From Iris pallida (Eukaryota > Streptophyta > Magnoliopsida > Asparagales > Iridaceae), in NCBI GenBank assembly GCA_029216955.1, contig JANAVB010016199.1:10415960-10479959 (forward strand): DNA of 64,000 nt. The letters are read 5' to 3'. Shown in pieces: positions 22,030 to 35,300 of the stretch. Below the pieces are notes generated by a model. The model had not been told where the DNA came from, did not search any database, and worked only from the letters and a program-made list of their open reading frames with translations. A program made the translations under genes and the position numbers. Positions within the stretch are counted from its first letter, which is position 1; each line of letters begins with the position of its first letter.

Positions 22030-23095
22030 TCTACTGAATATCAGCCGACGCATTTCTCAAGACCTGGACTGAGAAATATGGCGATACTCAGCGTCTCCAA
22101 AGCGAGTTAGATAGTTCTAATGTTGTTGTCCCAGGAGAGTGACAAAAGCATAAAACCTCTGATACAGCTCGTTAATGGTATAGCCTGGAGCTGCTGGGGC
22201 TAGAGCATCTGCTGGTGCTACTGTTGGTGTAGGTGGAGGTGGAGCATCACCAGGCGGGTGGAGGAACTTCCTAGACCTAAAGAGCTTTGAAGGCGTTCCA
22301 GAGATAGGACACAAATCTAGATCAATGTCAAACTACATGAAGATAACCGCCAAATGCATAGGGTAAAGGAGGTTTCGACCTGTTCACCGATAGTTGGTCA
22401 TTGATGCGATCATAGTCTTAGGGAAAGAAAATATAACCCCAAAATGGATATGATATATAGCAGATAACTCTAAGAGCATGATCTCATCAGTAGATCCCAT
22501 CTTAGGTAGCAGAGATGAATAAATAATATGTTGGAGTTCATAGAATTATTGGTTGAGGTGACGTACATACAATCGTGGCCGGGGAACCGAACTCGGATGA
22601 CATATTGCTACCTTGAAAGACTCAAGAGTCATATCAGCAGGAAATCAAACTTTTGTAATATTGACTAGAGCGTCACCGTTATCAGGTATAAGAAAATATT
22701 CGCTCAGGTCTTCAGAACAAAATTCAAATTCCTTGCCGTTGACATAGGAATGAATACTACTGTCTGCTTCTTGCATATTGTAATAAAACATGAGGAAAAT
22801 ATTGTCATAGATTTAGTGGGAAGTCTCTAGAAAATCTCGGAGTCCTAGGTTTTCAAAAGTAGTAGCATACTCCGAGAGAATAGTAAAATTAATAGTGTTT
22901 TCTGGGCAAATTTCCCGATACCTAAAATAAGTAAACCAAGAGATTGATCTCTCGAAAGAGAAAAAAAAGGGATGAGTCAAAGTCCTCATCGTCATCGAAA
23001 TGAATGAGACTGAACATATTGGCCAGTTCATACCCCGAAGTGGAAGATGAAGCGGTGTCTCTAGCTTTCTTCCTCTTGGGAATTCTAGAAGCCAT
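22030..23095 (-). pseudogene. extra ORF downstream of copia-2 pol, resembling plant 'transposon protein' ORFs
   Basis: From ATG at 23095 (MASRIPKRKKARDTASS, basic then Ser-rich) the frame runs to a T8 run near 22965. There it slips by one, and it continues to about 22030 with several stops in one constant frame. Recognisable parts are FYELQHIIYSSLLPKMGSTD then EIMLLELSAIYHIHFG, a pattern I associate with the 'putative plant transposon protein' family (from memory). A Pro/Ala-rich stretch follows. SIRE elements carry an env-like ORF at this position. Function is unknown. Confidence 0.5.
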
Positions 23096-23329
23096 GAAAA
23101 ATTAAGATAGAAAAGGTGGAGAGATACCTTAATGGAGATCAAAAATTGGTAGAGTACGCCTTCCTAATGCCTTTAGATCCAAGAAATTAGATTTTTGAAG
23201 CTTGGAAAGGGATTTACTAAAATCTAGGGTTAGGGTTTTAGGGTTTAGAGGCGGCTGTTCGGAGGTGGAAGATGAAGAGTAGAGAGAGGGGCTATTGTTC
23301 CTTATTGTTTATAAAAAATAGTCACCATA

Positions 23330-23346
23330 GAGTTCGGCCCGAACTC
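23330..23346. promoter_or_regulatory. 17-base palindrome upstream of the extra ORF
   Basis: GAGTTCGGCCCGAACTC is an inverted repeat about the central base. A further GAGTTCGGCC follows within 10 bases. A minus-strand TTTTTTATAAAC lies about 20 bases downstream toward the ORF. Related CTCGGCCCGAG and GCCCGAACTC motifs occur upstream of the TATA box in the copia LTR at 37690-37840, so it may be an element promoter motif. Confidence 0.4.
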
Positions 23347-23449
23347 AGTCTGAGTTCGGCCACTCGAATTTTAGGTTATTTTTTGTGTAATGAATTATAA
23401 AGATAACTCATAAAATTTCTACTCTTTGATTTAATTAATATTCATCACC

Positions 23450-23659
23450 TTGGGTTAGTTGTAGGGGCCGGATCCCAGCTAGCGGTAGTCCAAAGACACT
23501 TAGTACCGTGTCGCTTAGGCTTTTGTGCCTTGTTGATAGAAGGACTCTTTCGTCGTGTACCCAAAATAACTATAATTAATAAATCGTTGAATATCAAGTT
23601 TTAAGTATTTTTATTAATCATAACGCATTGTGGCTCTGAAAATTTAAGTATGCCTAACT
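23450..23659 (-). pseudogene. copia-2 pol C-terminus and intergenic stretch
   Basis: Minus-strand reading directly left of element B gives LGILKFSEPQC, the continuation of the RNase H tail FNYLCRE that ends at 33990 on the other side of B. It then runs into stops. This proves that 33990-37200 and this part belong to one element. Confidence 0.7.
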
Positions 23660-23664
23660 CTCGA
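23660..23664. repeat. left target-site duplication of element B
   Basis: CTCGA immediately before TGTCACG. It is repeated perfectly at 33990-33994. Confidence 0.9.
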
Positions 23665-26321
23665 TGTCACGACCCGCACCCTAGAGTTAGGGCACGAGAA
23701 CGTAACAACGCCCAGCCTACGCCGCAGTGTCGGCAGTAGAACGCTGTCCTAGGTCTCAATGCATATAACAGTATAAGACTAAATAGTTTATACTCCCTGA
23801 ATGGGGGTGACATAGCAGATACAGTCTCAATCACATCTAAGGTAGAGCATAATAAAGATAGATAAAATATGAAATCCAAAAGAGATACAGGAGATAGAAG
23901 TCTAAGTGTCTATGATACATAAACCCATAAATACATCTCAAAACTCAATACAGTAATCCATAAAGTAAAATACAACTCCAGACAAAATGAAATAACTACC
24001 TAAACAACCTCTAATGTGTCTCCTCTAGGCTAGCAGGCACCTCCAGGCTATCTGTAAAATTTATCAACAGGTCCAGTCAGGACGGGAGCGAGCACAAAAC
24101 ATCTCACGCAGTTCATATCGAGTTAGGAAATATAAAGCATGCAATAGAGTAAAGTACATGAAACGCTGAAAGAAAAATGTATAGAAAACAGTAGAGATTT
24201 AATAACAGGAAATATCTAAATATGATAAGTAAGAACTGTAAGGAACATGTGATTTAGAGTACAATCTGGTTATGTAAACGGGCTAGGAAAATGCAATGGT
24301 AACTCCATTGTACGTGGGTGTACAATAGACATATACAATAGTTATACAATGTTGTACAATAGGATTTGAGTACATAACCAATTCTACTCCCCCTCCCCAA
24401 TCAATACACAAGGATCTACTCCAGTTACGTTATCTTATACAATAGTGTACAATGTTATACAATGGATGTACAATGTTATACAATAGTGTACAATGGTATA
24501 TCCCTGGGGCTCATGTGATAATGAGAGTACAATATGCACAATGAGTATACAAGGATATGGGTATTCAATAAATACAATATGGAAGTGAAACGCACGTCAC
24601 AATATGTATTTAGTGAATACAAGGAGATAATATCTCAAAAGAAGATCCATATAGTACCAATCCGTGATAACAGTCGTGTCAGCATCAAGTACAGTAATCT
24701 AGAGCAAGAATATAAATCCATACAAATATAAAACGGTCAGAGAATGTACTCGCCTGATGTCTGAATATCCAAAGTAAATATACTGTCCGATGAGAGGTGT
24801 CTGGCTCCTAATTAGAACAGCACAAGTCACAACATGTCCAGAAGGGTAATATAAAGTACTACAATGCATTCTACATGAATCTAGGTCAAGCTAGGCCAAA
24901 GTCAACCCTTGGTCAACTCTGGTCAACTGTACTAGTCAAACTAGGTCAAACTAGGTCATGTCCTAACCCAGTAAGTCTTACTAGGCCTAACCAAGACTAT
25001 CATAGCAAGCACACATTAATACAAGGCTATACAAGCCAATATACACCCAACTCTATATAGCATGCAATTATTCAATACTCAAATAGGCAAGAATTCACAT
25101 TAGATATACACTAGGTAATCTATTACTTTAAGCTATATATGTCTACACATATATAAACATGCATATATTAGTATTCAACATTAGGTCTATAATCATGGCA
25201 TTTCAAATGGTTATATAAACTTATATATTACAACACAATATGCTAACATATATATAATATACATACATAGCTAAGTTAACTATATTCATAAATACTTATT
25301 TAAGAGGCTATATGTGTGTATGTGAACATGGCAAAGGGGCAAGTGAGGGTTAAATGGGCATACATAGTGTATACATATCAAAGAGTGTCAAAGTGTAAGT
25401 GAACAATGTGTCAAGTGTGATAGTGTCAACATAGTGTAAGGGGGTACATGAGGTAATATAGGATTTGTGTTAACATAGAATATTACATCTTATTAACTTG
25501 TATATTGCATACATTACATCTATTATTATATTACATTCATGCTTGTATTCATTCATCACTCATTTATTCTCTTGCACTACTATATGCACCATACATTACA
25601 TAATATGGAACCTACAAATTCATTACAAGCTATACTTATACATGCTTACATTAGATAGGATACTTACACCTCATACATCATTTATTTAAATATTTACTCA
25701 TGCTTGCATTTTCTATTTAGTTATATAATGTATATACATTAACATGGGTTAAAATTAAATAGAACATTATATTACACACAAGGGTGCACAAAATGCATAT
25801 GCCGAATAGCAACTTCTACTAATAATGAATACTGTACCATCTCACCATGAATTAAACTCTATGATTAAAGTATGTTATATATCTATGTGTTAGCTTTCCG
25901 AAACTTTAAACGGATCGCGTTTTCGTTTCCGGAAACTCCCGGAATCGCAAAAACACCGAGAACGCGTTTGTCTTTCGTACAGCTGACACTCAAATAATTC
26001 TCCAGAAAGTTACAGAAAGAATTAGGCCTATTAATATATGTTTTTGGAAAGCTAACTTCAATACGCTTCTTTTAAAAAAACGAAAGATTAAACCGAGCTT
26101 TGAGCTAGAAGTTATGACATTTCGAAGTTAGGACTGAAATTAAAAACGTGGATAAAAATCATGACGGATTTAGATAGTTTGAGCCAAAAGAATACACAAT
26201 ATATATCCTAATTATCCACAACAATAATAGCAATAATAATATGAGGAACCACACTCAAAACTTGATTATATAATCATCATGAACCATTTATTACATATAT
26301 AAATATAGATACACTCTCATT

Positions 26322-26372
<51 letters not shown>

Positions 26373-27460
26373 TTATATATATATATATCTATATATGTAA
26401 CATGAACACATCCACAACACAAAGGACACTCCTATGACCTCCAAATGGACACAAAATGGACACAAATGGAGATACAACCATGGGGGTCATTCCTATGGGT
26501 TCAAAATAGACCTATATGCATGAGGAAATGAAAAGGAGAAGGGATTTATACCTCCCGGTAGATCGAATCGAAGAAAAACCTTCCCCGAGCGACACCGACA
26601 CGTAGAGATTCCAAAAGGACACGAACGAGCTCCAAATCCTCCCAAACTTGGGTAACTTCCTCCTTGACTAGAATGGAGAAGGAAAGAAGAAGATTTGGTG
26701 GTGAAATGGAAGGATTTGGTGGAAAAATTGCTAGGGATTGCTCTCTAGAAATTTGGGGAAGAACAAGAAAGAGAAAAATAGATGGATAATGACAAATGGG
26801 AGGCTCAACCCTATCCTTATTTTGGCTGGCCATAAAGGTGGTTTTGTTCTATTAGGAAAAGTCCAAAAGCCCCTACTAACCTATTCTATGAGTATTAGGA
26901 AAGGGCTAATTGGTTGGGGCTAAATTAGTCATTCTAAAGTCTCTAATCACACTAACCTTATCCATAATAATTAGTCTAACCTCTAACTAAAATATTTCTA
27001 TCATGTGGACTAAAATTAATATCATATGGGCCATGCCTAACTAGTGTGTGGGTCCCACTACAGTCAAACTACCCCCGGGTCCCCGTTTCAAGTCGGATTG
27101 AGTTGAAATTCGAACCCGACTCAAATAACCCCAAAACAATATCATAAATAATAAAATAATATCAAAATAATTCAAAGAGGTCAAATGCAAAAATATCCTT
27201 AGGCCAAAAATGATATTAAAATATTATAATCACATGGTTAGGCTCTAGGTCAAACAGTCTCTAGGGTTTCACTAGCAAAACGTCAAAACCACAAGTCATT
27301 GATTTAAATAATGTTAAAATGATTTAAAATCACCAAAAATTATATCATGAATTAAATATTATTATTAAAATAATTATAAACACAAAATTTCAAAATTACT
27401 CTCAATCAGAAAATTAAAATAAAATGAAAAAAAATCAATCCAAAATTTAGGGTGCTCACA
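23665..27460 (-). repeat. left (3') LTR of element B
   Basis: 3796 bases. It contains a dispersed TACAAT repeat (24290-24530), repeated GGTCAA near 24890-24960, and an AT microsatellite at 26325-26390. At 26546-26833 there is an R-region-like stretch that is open on the minus strand. Confidence 0.9.
24290..24550. repeat. dispersed TACAAT motif in the B LTR
   Basis: TACAAT occurs more than 15 times, often as TGTACAATAG or TTATACAATG. It is conserved at about 30800-31060 in the other LTR. At the matching place the C LTR has TACATGGATA-type repeats instead (53240-53470). Confidence 0.75.
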
Positions 27461-27478
27461 TCCTACCCACCTTATAAA

Positions 27479-27496
27479 AATTTCGTCCTCGAAATT
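27479..27496 (-). other. stem-loop motif beside the polypurine tract (element B)
   Basis: Identical to the 18-base inverted repeat in A and C: 7-base arms AATTTCG and CGAAATT, loop AGGA on the element's sense strand. Confidence 0.7.
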
Positions 27497-30111
27497 AAAA
27501 TGTTCGTAATCCTTCTAGGTCAAACCCCCACAATCAAATCCCAGAACTTAAATAAATCATACCATAAAAAGGACGACATACAGGGTCATGGCATATGGTG
27601 GTAGTGAAAGTCTCATCTAGGTATTCTAGTCATGCTAAACCAAAACGGTCATAGGGTATCAAAACACACATGCAATCTAGGGTGCTAAACAAAAGTTACA
27701 AAAACAACAAACCATCAAAACTGTAAGGCAGTCTACCATCCTATATGAAAACTGATACTTATCATAAAAATAAAGAAAAGTAACTACCCATTATCTTTAA
27801 AGGGTTCAAAAAAAAAAAATCAAAATCAAAGTTAAGAAATGAAAGCCAATTCCATGGAAAATTTCCAATCACAATACGTATTAAGAATATTTAGTCTTGA
27901 TACGATCTAAGTTGATCAAATTGGGGGAAATCAAGATTTAGGCAATATGGAGGACAGGTTCAACAAAGTCTGAGATCGAGCATACAAGGATAGAGATTCA
28001 GGTCACAATCAAATTTAATTCAATTAAGTACAACCCAAGATATAAATATGATAAGAAAAGATAATCGAAGTCGATTTGGTCGGATTAAGGAAACTAGGAT
28101 TCAATGATATTGAAAAACTCCTTTTAGAGAAAACAGAAAAAGATTTCATACGAAGTCAGCAAATCATCCCTCTCTAATACTATCAGTTTATCATTTGCTA
28201 AACCATATTCTTTTTTTTTCTCACAAGTCCCAATATGAAAATCAACCTCTATATAACTATCATCGAAATTTTATAACCTTCAGTCATCTAAACCTTTACC
28301 ACAATCACCATAGACAAAATCTTTAAGTTCCAAAATATTTTCCACGAAACATACCCCTCTTTTTAGGAGTCAACACTTATTCATTTAATCAAAATTTCAA
28401 ATTCCTTCACCTCGTTTTAAATTAGATCCAAAACCTCTAAATCCAGTTTATGGAATCCTTGGACTTGTTTAAATCGAGTCTCGTATTCACTAAACTCTAA
28501 TACCACTATGTCACATAAAATTTATTCTTTTTTTATAAATAAACCTTCATATTTTCTTCAACGTTCACCTTCAAATATTTTTTTTGAATTCTACAATTTT
28601 CTTCCAATCATCTAAAATAATTTCTATAACGTAAAATCCTTGTGTTCTCTCTGTCTCTAGTCACCATCTTACAATATCTAGTTCAATTTCGCATAATCAT
28701 TTTATTCGATTAAATTCTCCTTTCCATCTCTAAATTTCTACATAGCCTTGTAATAGTTCCCAAGAATCAATAACAAAGATTTTTAAGTTCTCAAAACTAG
28801 GTTGACCTTAAACATCCTCATTAGTTTTGAAATACATCCATGAATTATTCATAACCCACTTTCTGTGATTGTTTCTAAATTGATAACATTTATCCTTCGA
28901 TTTCATTTTAAACCTTTACCACATCTCCATTTTAAATTTTTCATATTTGACATCCAACACTCTGATTCCTACAAAATCATCATATGATAACCAATTACAT
29001 CATTTCCGAACTAGATGATTTATATCACTTCCTCAACATTTCTCAGATAAAAAATGATATAAAGATTCAAGAGTTTTCAAGGTATAGCTGAAAAAATTAT
29101 ATATGAGACAGGGAATTGATATAATCAGGACAGGTATATAAGACAAGGAATGATGGTAGTAAAAATATTGGCAGAAAAAGAATGATAATAGAATCTGTTC
29201 TGCTTATCTATTAAAAAAAAGGAACCCATTTTTTTTGAAACAAGAATTATAATACCAAATCCAAAATAAGGCCTAGAAAAATCATTGGTTTATTGTATTA
29301 AGAAGAAATAAATTTTTGTAAGAAGTTACACAAGGTTTATAAAAATAGCTAAAGCTACATCCTAAGTAAACAATGAGAAACAAAACAACAATAATTCCTT
29401 CTTCTTTTTTTTTGAATGACTGAAACAAAAGTAGCAAAAACATGTTCGAAAACATTTAAGGTACAATCTGATAATCATATGCGTCTATCCAAAATCATGG
29501 TACTCTAAATCCTCGTCATACTAGTGAGCAAGGCTACGATAATCACAGAGTCCTTGACTTATGCACATACCTCTAGAATCATGGTATTTAACATTTTTGC
29601 GATGCCGCTAGCTTGGCTGCGAAAATCTTAAATTTCCACACCCGAGAAATATATCCAAAATCAGGCTATATGTCCTCACCATGCTGGCTAATGTGACTAT
29701 ATAAGACAAGATTTCCATAACTTAGATGACCTAGCCCATATAATTTCATCTTGCCAAAAATTAAATTATATCAACAATGAATAAAAAAAAAATCAAATTT
29801 ATCAACGAACATCAAAATTCAAAAATGAACAAAATCTTTCAAATCATATAACTACAAACTCGGATGCTACAGCTAACATCAAGATTCAAAATTCCATAAC
29901 CTTCATCAAATTCAATAAATACAAACTCAAATTCAATAATAATACATCAAAATCAAATTCAACAACAGAAAATAAAGATAAATCAAATCAAGAAAAAAGA
30001 GTTTTTAAATCGGAGTTAAACAAGATTCTCAAGGGTCGTCCCAGGAATCTCTCAAGGGTTCCTAACTGTGATTGAGTATCTTCAAAATATATCATATTCC
30101 TAGTGCAGGCT

Positions 30112-30141
30112 GTAGTGGTACTCTAGTTCGAATACCACTAC
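30112..30141 (-). other. leader hairpin near the 5' LTR of element B
   Basis: Plus-strand arms GTAGTGGTA and TACCACTAC (9 perfect pairs) enclose 12 bases, 36 bases from the LTR. It could act in RNA packaging or dimerisation (inference). Confidence 0.6.
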
Positions 30142-30176
30142 ATAAACTCGACCTGCATGGGCCACCACTAAAAACG

Positions 30177-32835
30177 TGTCACGACCCGCACCCTAGAGTT
30201 AGGGCACGAGAACGTAACAACGCCCAGCCTATGCCGCAGTGTCGGCAGTAGAACGCTATCCTAGGTCTCAATGCATATAACAGTATAAGACTAAATAGTT
30301 TATACTCCCTGAATGGGGGTGACATAGCAGATACAGTCTCAATCACATCTAAGGTAGAGCATAATAAAGATAGATAAAACATGAAATCCAAAAGAGATAC
30401 AGGAGATAGAAGTCTAAATGTCTATGATACATAAACCCATAAATACATCTCAAAACTCAATACAGTAATCCATAAAGTAAAATACAACTCCAGACAAAAT
30501 GAAATAACTACCTAAACAACCTCTAATGTGTCTCCTCTAGGCTAGCAGGCACCTCCAGGCTATCTGTAAAATTTATCAACAGGTCCAGTCAGGACGGGAG
30601 CGAGCACAAAACATCTCACGCAGTTCATATCGAGTTAGAAAATATAAAGCATGCAATAGAGTAAAGTACATGAAACGCTGAAAGAAAAATGTATAGAAAA
30701 CAGTAGAGATTTAATAACAGGAAATATCTAAATATGATAAGTAAGAACTGTAAGGAACATGTGATTTAGAGTACAATCTGGTTATGTAAACGGGCTAGGA
30801 AAATGCAATGGTAACTCCATTGTACGTGGGTGTACAATAGACATATACAATAGTTATACAATGTTGTACAATAGGATTTGAGTACATAACCAATTCTACT
30901 CCCCCTCCCCAATCATTACACAAGGATCTACTCCAGTTACGTTATCTTATACAATAGTGTACAATGTTATACAATGGATGTACAATGTTATACAATAGTG
31001 TACAATGGTATATCCCTGGGGCTCATGTGATAATGAGAGTACAATATGCACAATGAGTATACAAGGATATGGATATTCAATAAATACAATATGGAAGTGA
31101 AACGCACGTCACAATATGTATTTAGTGAATACAAGGAGATAATATCTCAAAAGAAGATCCATATAGTACCAATCCGTGATAACAGTCGTGTCAGCATCAA
31201 GTACAGTAATCTAGAGCAAGAATATAAATCCATACAAATATAAAATGGTCAGAGAATGTACTCGCCTGATGTCTGAATGTCCAAAGTAAATATACTGTCC
31301 GATGAGAGGTGTCTGGCTCCTAATTAGAACAGCACAAGTCACAACATGTCCAGAAGGGTAATATAAAGTACTACAATGCATTCTACATGAATCTAGGTCA
31401 AGCTAGGCCAAAGTCAACCCTTGGTCAACTCTGGTCAACTGCACTAGTCAAACTAGGTCAAACTAGGTCATGTCCTAACCCAGTAAGTCTTACTAGGCCT
31501 AACCAAGACTATCATAGCAAGCACACATTAATACAAGGCTATACAAGCCAACATACACCCAACTCTATATAGCATGCAATTATTCAATACTCAAATAGGC
31601 AAGAATTCACATTGGATATACACTAGGTAATCTATTACTTTAAGCTATATATGTCTACACATATATAAACATGCATATATTAGTATTCAACATTAGGTCT
31701 ATAATCATGGCATTTCAAATGGTTATATAAACTTATATATTACAACACAATATGCTAACATATATAAAATATACATACATAGCTAAGTTAACTATATTCA
31801 TAAATACTTATTTAAGAGGCTATATGTGTGTATGTGAACATGGCAAAGGGGCAAGTGAGGGTTAAATGGGCATACATAGTGTATACATATCAAAGAGTGT
31901 CAAAGTGTAAGTGAACAATGTATCAAGTGTGATAGTGTCAACATAGTGTAAGGGGGTACATGAGGTAATATAGGATTTGTGTTAACATAGAACATTACAT
32001 CTTATTAGCTTGTATATTGCATACATTACATCTATTATTATATTACATTCATGCTTGTATTCATTCATCACTCATTTATTCTCTTGCACTACTATATGTA
32101 CCATACATTACATACTATGGAACCTACATATTCATTACAAGCTATACTTATACATGCTTACATTAGATAGGATACTTACACCTCATACATCATTTATTTA
32201 AATATTTACTCATGCTTGTATTTTCTATTTAGTTACATAATGTATATACATTAACATGGATTAAAATTAAATAGAACATTATATTACACACAAGGGTGCA
32301 CAAAATGCATATGCCGAATAGCAACTTCTACTAATAATGAATACTGTACCATCTCACCATGAATTAAACTCTATGATTAAAGTATGTTATAGATCTATGT
32401 GTTAGCTTTCCAAAACTTTAAACGGATCGCGTTTTCGTTTCCGGAAACTCCCGAAATCGCGAAAACACCGAGAACGCGTTTGTCTTTCGTACAGCTGACA
32501 CTCAAATAATTCTCTAGAAAGTTACAGAAAGAATTAGGCCTATTAATATATGTTTTTGGAAAGCTAACTTCAATACGCTTCTTTTAAAAAAAGCGAAAGA
32601 TTAAACCGAGCTTTGAGCTAGAAGTTATGACATTTCGAAGTTAGGGCTGAAATTAAAAACGTGGATAAAAATTATGACGGATTTAGATAGTTTGAGCCAA
32701 AAGAATACACAATATATATCCTAATTATCCACAACAATAATAGCAATAATAATATGAGGAACCACACTCAAAAACTTGATTATATAATCATCATGAACCA
32801 TTTATTACATATATAAATATAGATACACTCTCATT

Positions 32836-32918
<83 letters not shown>

Positions 32919-33989
32919 CTATATATGTAACATGAACACATCCACAACACAAAGGACACTCCTATGACCTCCAAATGGACACAAAATGGACACAAATGGA
33001 GATACAACCATGGGGGTCATTCCTATGGGTTCAAAATAGACCTATATGCATGAGGAAATGAAAAGGAGAAGGGATTTATACCTTCCGGTAGATCGAATCG
33101 AAGAAAAACCTTCCCGGAGCGACACCGACACGTAGAGATTCCAAAAGGACACGAACGAGCTCCAAATCCTCCCAAACTTGGGTAACTTCCTCCTTGACTA
33201 GAATGGAGAAGGAAAGAAGAAGATTTGGTGGTGAAATAGAAGGATTTGGTGGAGAAATTGCTAGGGATTGCTCTCTAGAAATTTGGGGAAGAACAAGAAA
33301 GAGAAAAATAGATGGATAATGACAAATGGGAGGCTCAACCCTATCCTTATTTTGGCTGGCCATAAAGGTGGTTTTGTTCTATTAGGAAAAGTCCAAAAGC
33401 CCCTACTAACCTATTCTATGAGTATTAGGAAAGGGCTAATTGGTTGGGGCTAAATTAGTCATTCTAAAGTCTCTTATCACACTAACCTTATCCATAATAA
33501 TTAGTCTAACCTCTAACTAAAATATTTCTATCATGTGGACTAAAATTAATATCATATGGGCCATGCCTAACTAGTGTGTGGGTCCCACTAGAGTCAAACT
33601 ACCCCCGGGTCCCCGTTTCAAGTCGGATTGAGTTGAAATTCGAACCCGACTCAAATAACCCCAAAACAATATCATAAATAATAAAATAATATCAAAATAA
33701 TTCAAAGAGGTCAAATACAAAAATATCCTTAGGCCAAAAATGATATTAAAATATCATAATCACATGGTTAGGCTCTAGGTCAAACAGTCTCTAGGGTTTC
33801 ACTAGCAAAACGTCATAACCACAAGTCATTGATTTAAATAATGTTAAAATGATTTAAAATCACCAAAAATTATATCATGAATTAAATATTATTATTAAAA
33901 TAATTATAAACACAAAATTTCAAAATTACTCTCAATCAGAAAATTAAAATAAAATAAAAAAAATCAACCCAAAATTTAGGGTGCTCACA
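30177..33989 (-). repeat. right (5') LTR of element B
   Basis: 3813 bases, nearly identical to 23665-27460. The AT microsatellite at about 32840-32930 is longer than its partner, which accounts for most of the length difference. Confidence 0.9.
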
Positions 33990-33994
33990 CTCGA
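33990..33994. repeat. right target-site duplication of element B
   Basis: CTCGA directly after the LTR end CTCACA; identical to 23660-23664. Confidence 0.9.
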
Positions 33995-35300
33995 CATAGA
34001 TAGTTGAAACAATCTTCAGCTAGTAGTTTTATGAATATGTCTGCCACTTAATGATTTGTGTCAATAAATTTTAAGCAGATATTTTCATGTTATTGGTGAT
34101 CACGAAAAAAGTGGTGACATATTTCTATGTGTTTAGTGCGTGAATGACATACTGGATTCTTACTCAGATTAATCGTGCTAGTGTTATGACAATAAATGGA
34201 AATCTTAGTGTAGTGTAGATTATAGTCTTCTAGAGTTTGCTTCATCCATAAAATCTGAGCACAACAACGTCCTGTGATGATGTACTCAGCCTCAGTTGTT
34301 GATAACGCTACAGAGTTTTGCTTCTTGCTAAACCAAGAGACTAAGGCTTTTTCTAGGAAATGACACGTACCACTGGTAGTTTTACGGTCTACTTTGTATC
34401 CAGCAAAATCAGCATCGAAATAATCGATTAGGTCAAATAATATGGTTTTGGGATACCATAAGCCGACTGTAGAAGTTTCTTTAAGTTATCAGAAGATACG
34501 CTTAATGACCCATAGGTGTGATTCCTTAGGATTCGCTTGATATCTTGCACAGATGCAAAAGCTAAACATTATATCAGGGCGACTACCAGTTAAGTATAGT
34601 AAACTACCAATCATGTATCGGTACTTATGCTAGTCGATTGGTTTGCCACTTTCATTAATGTCAAGTTGTGTTGATGTAGCCATTGGCGTGCCAATAGGCT
34701 TTATGCTGTCAAAGTCATACTTCTTTAGTAAATCATTCATGTACTTGGCTTGATTGATGAAGGTTTCATGTGTATTGTTTGATCTGGAGTCCTAAGAAGT
34801 AGTTGAGTTCTCCCATCATACTCATTTCAAACTCACTCTGCATACACTTAGCAAAATCTTGACAAAAATTTTCGTTAGTAGAACCAAAAATAATGTCATC
34901 AACGTAAATTTGCACAAGTAAAATACTATCAACTGAATATTTGATAAACAGGGTTGTATCAACTCTTCCTTTTGGAAAAACTATTTTCAAGTAGGAAAGC
35001 ACTTAGGCGTTCATACCAAGCACGTGGTGCTTGTTTGGGTCTATAAAGCGCTTTTCTAAGCTTGAAAATGTGATCAGATTTTTAAAAATCTTTAAATCCA
35101 GGGGGTTGTTTCACAAAAACTTCTTCCTTTAAAAACTTGTTCAAAAATGTACTTTTCACGTCCATTTGAAAAAAAAAATTATGAAAATATGCAAATGCAT
35201 AAAATATACGAATGGACTCTAGTCTAGCAACAGGAGCATATGTCTCGTCATAATTAATCCATTCTTCTTGATTATAACCTTGTGCCACTAGACGTACTTT
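33990..35300 (-). pseudogene. copia-2 reverse transcriptase and RNase H
   Basis: The minus strand shows RT blocks ETYAPVARLESIRIFYAF and QMDVKSTFLN (35288-35082) and the catalytic YVDDIIFGS, with GELNYFLGLQIKQ (35002-34766). The RNase H region follows with YFDADFAGYKVDRKTTSG, ALSTTEAEYI and KHIEMCHHFFRD, ending in VADIFIKLLAEDCFNYLCR at 33990. Stops and small shifts separate the segments. The order and YVDD box are diagnostic of Ty1-copia. Confidence 0.85.

Larger units (their letters stand above)
27461..30176 (-). other. internal region of element B, no coding capacity
   Basis: The left end holds a polypurine tract (minus TTATAAGGTGGGTAGGA) and the inverted repeat at 27479-27496. The right end holds the hairpin at 30112-30141 and the leader GTGGTGGCCCATGC. 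Between them is A/T-rich sequence, pyrimidine-rich on the plus strand, without gag or pol motifs in any frame. Confidence 0.75.
23665..33989 (-). mobile_element. element B: young non-coding LTR retrotransposon, minus orientation
   Basis: LTRs at 23665-27460 and 30177-33989 (both ~3.8 kb, TGTCACG...CTCACA) flank 2716 bases with no coding capacity, with a perfect 5-base duplication CTCGA outside. In the first ~230 LTR bases I count four differences, all transitions, so it is recent. The LTR opening, leader, polypurine tract and inverted repeat resemble element C, a coding chromovirus. B is probably its non-autonomous relative. It splits copia-2 RNase H after Leu-Cys-Arg. Confidence 0.9.

Noticed and set aside
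26546..26833. 95-residue minus ORF in the B LTR (also 33076-33363)
   Set aside because: It lies in the transcript leader. It is short, without a domain, and its similarity between LTRs only reflects their recent identity.
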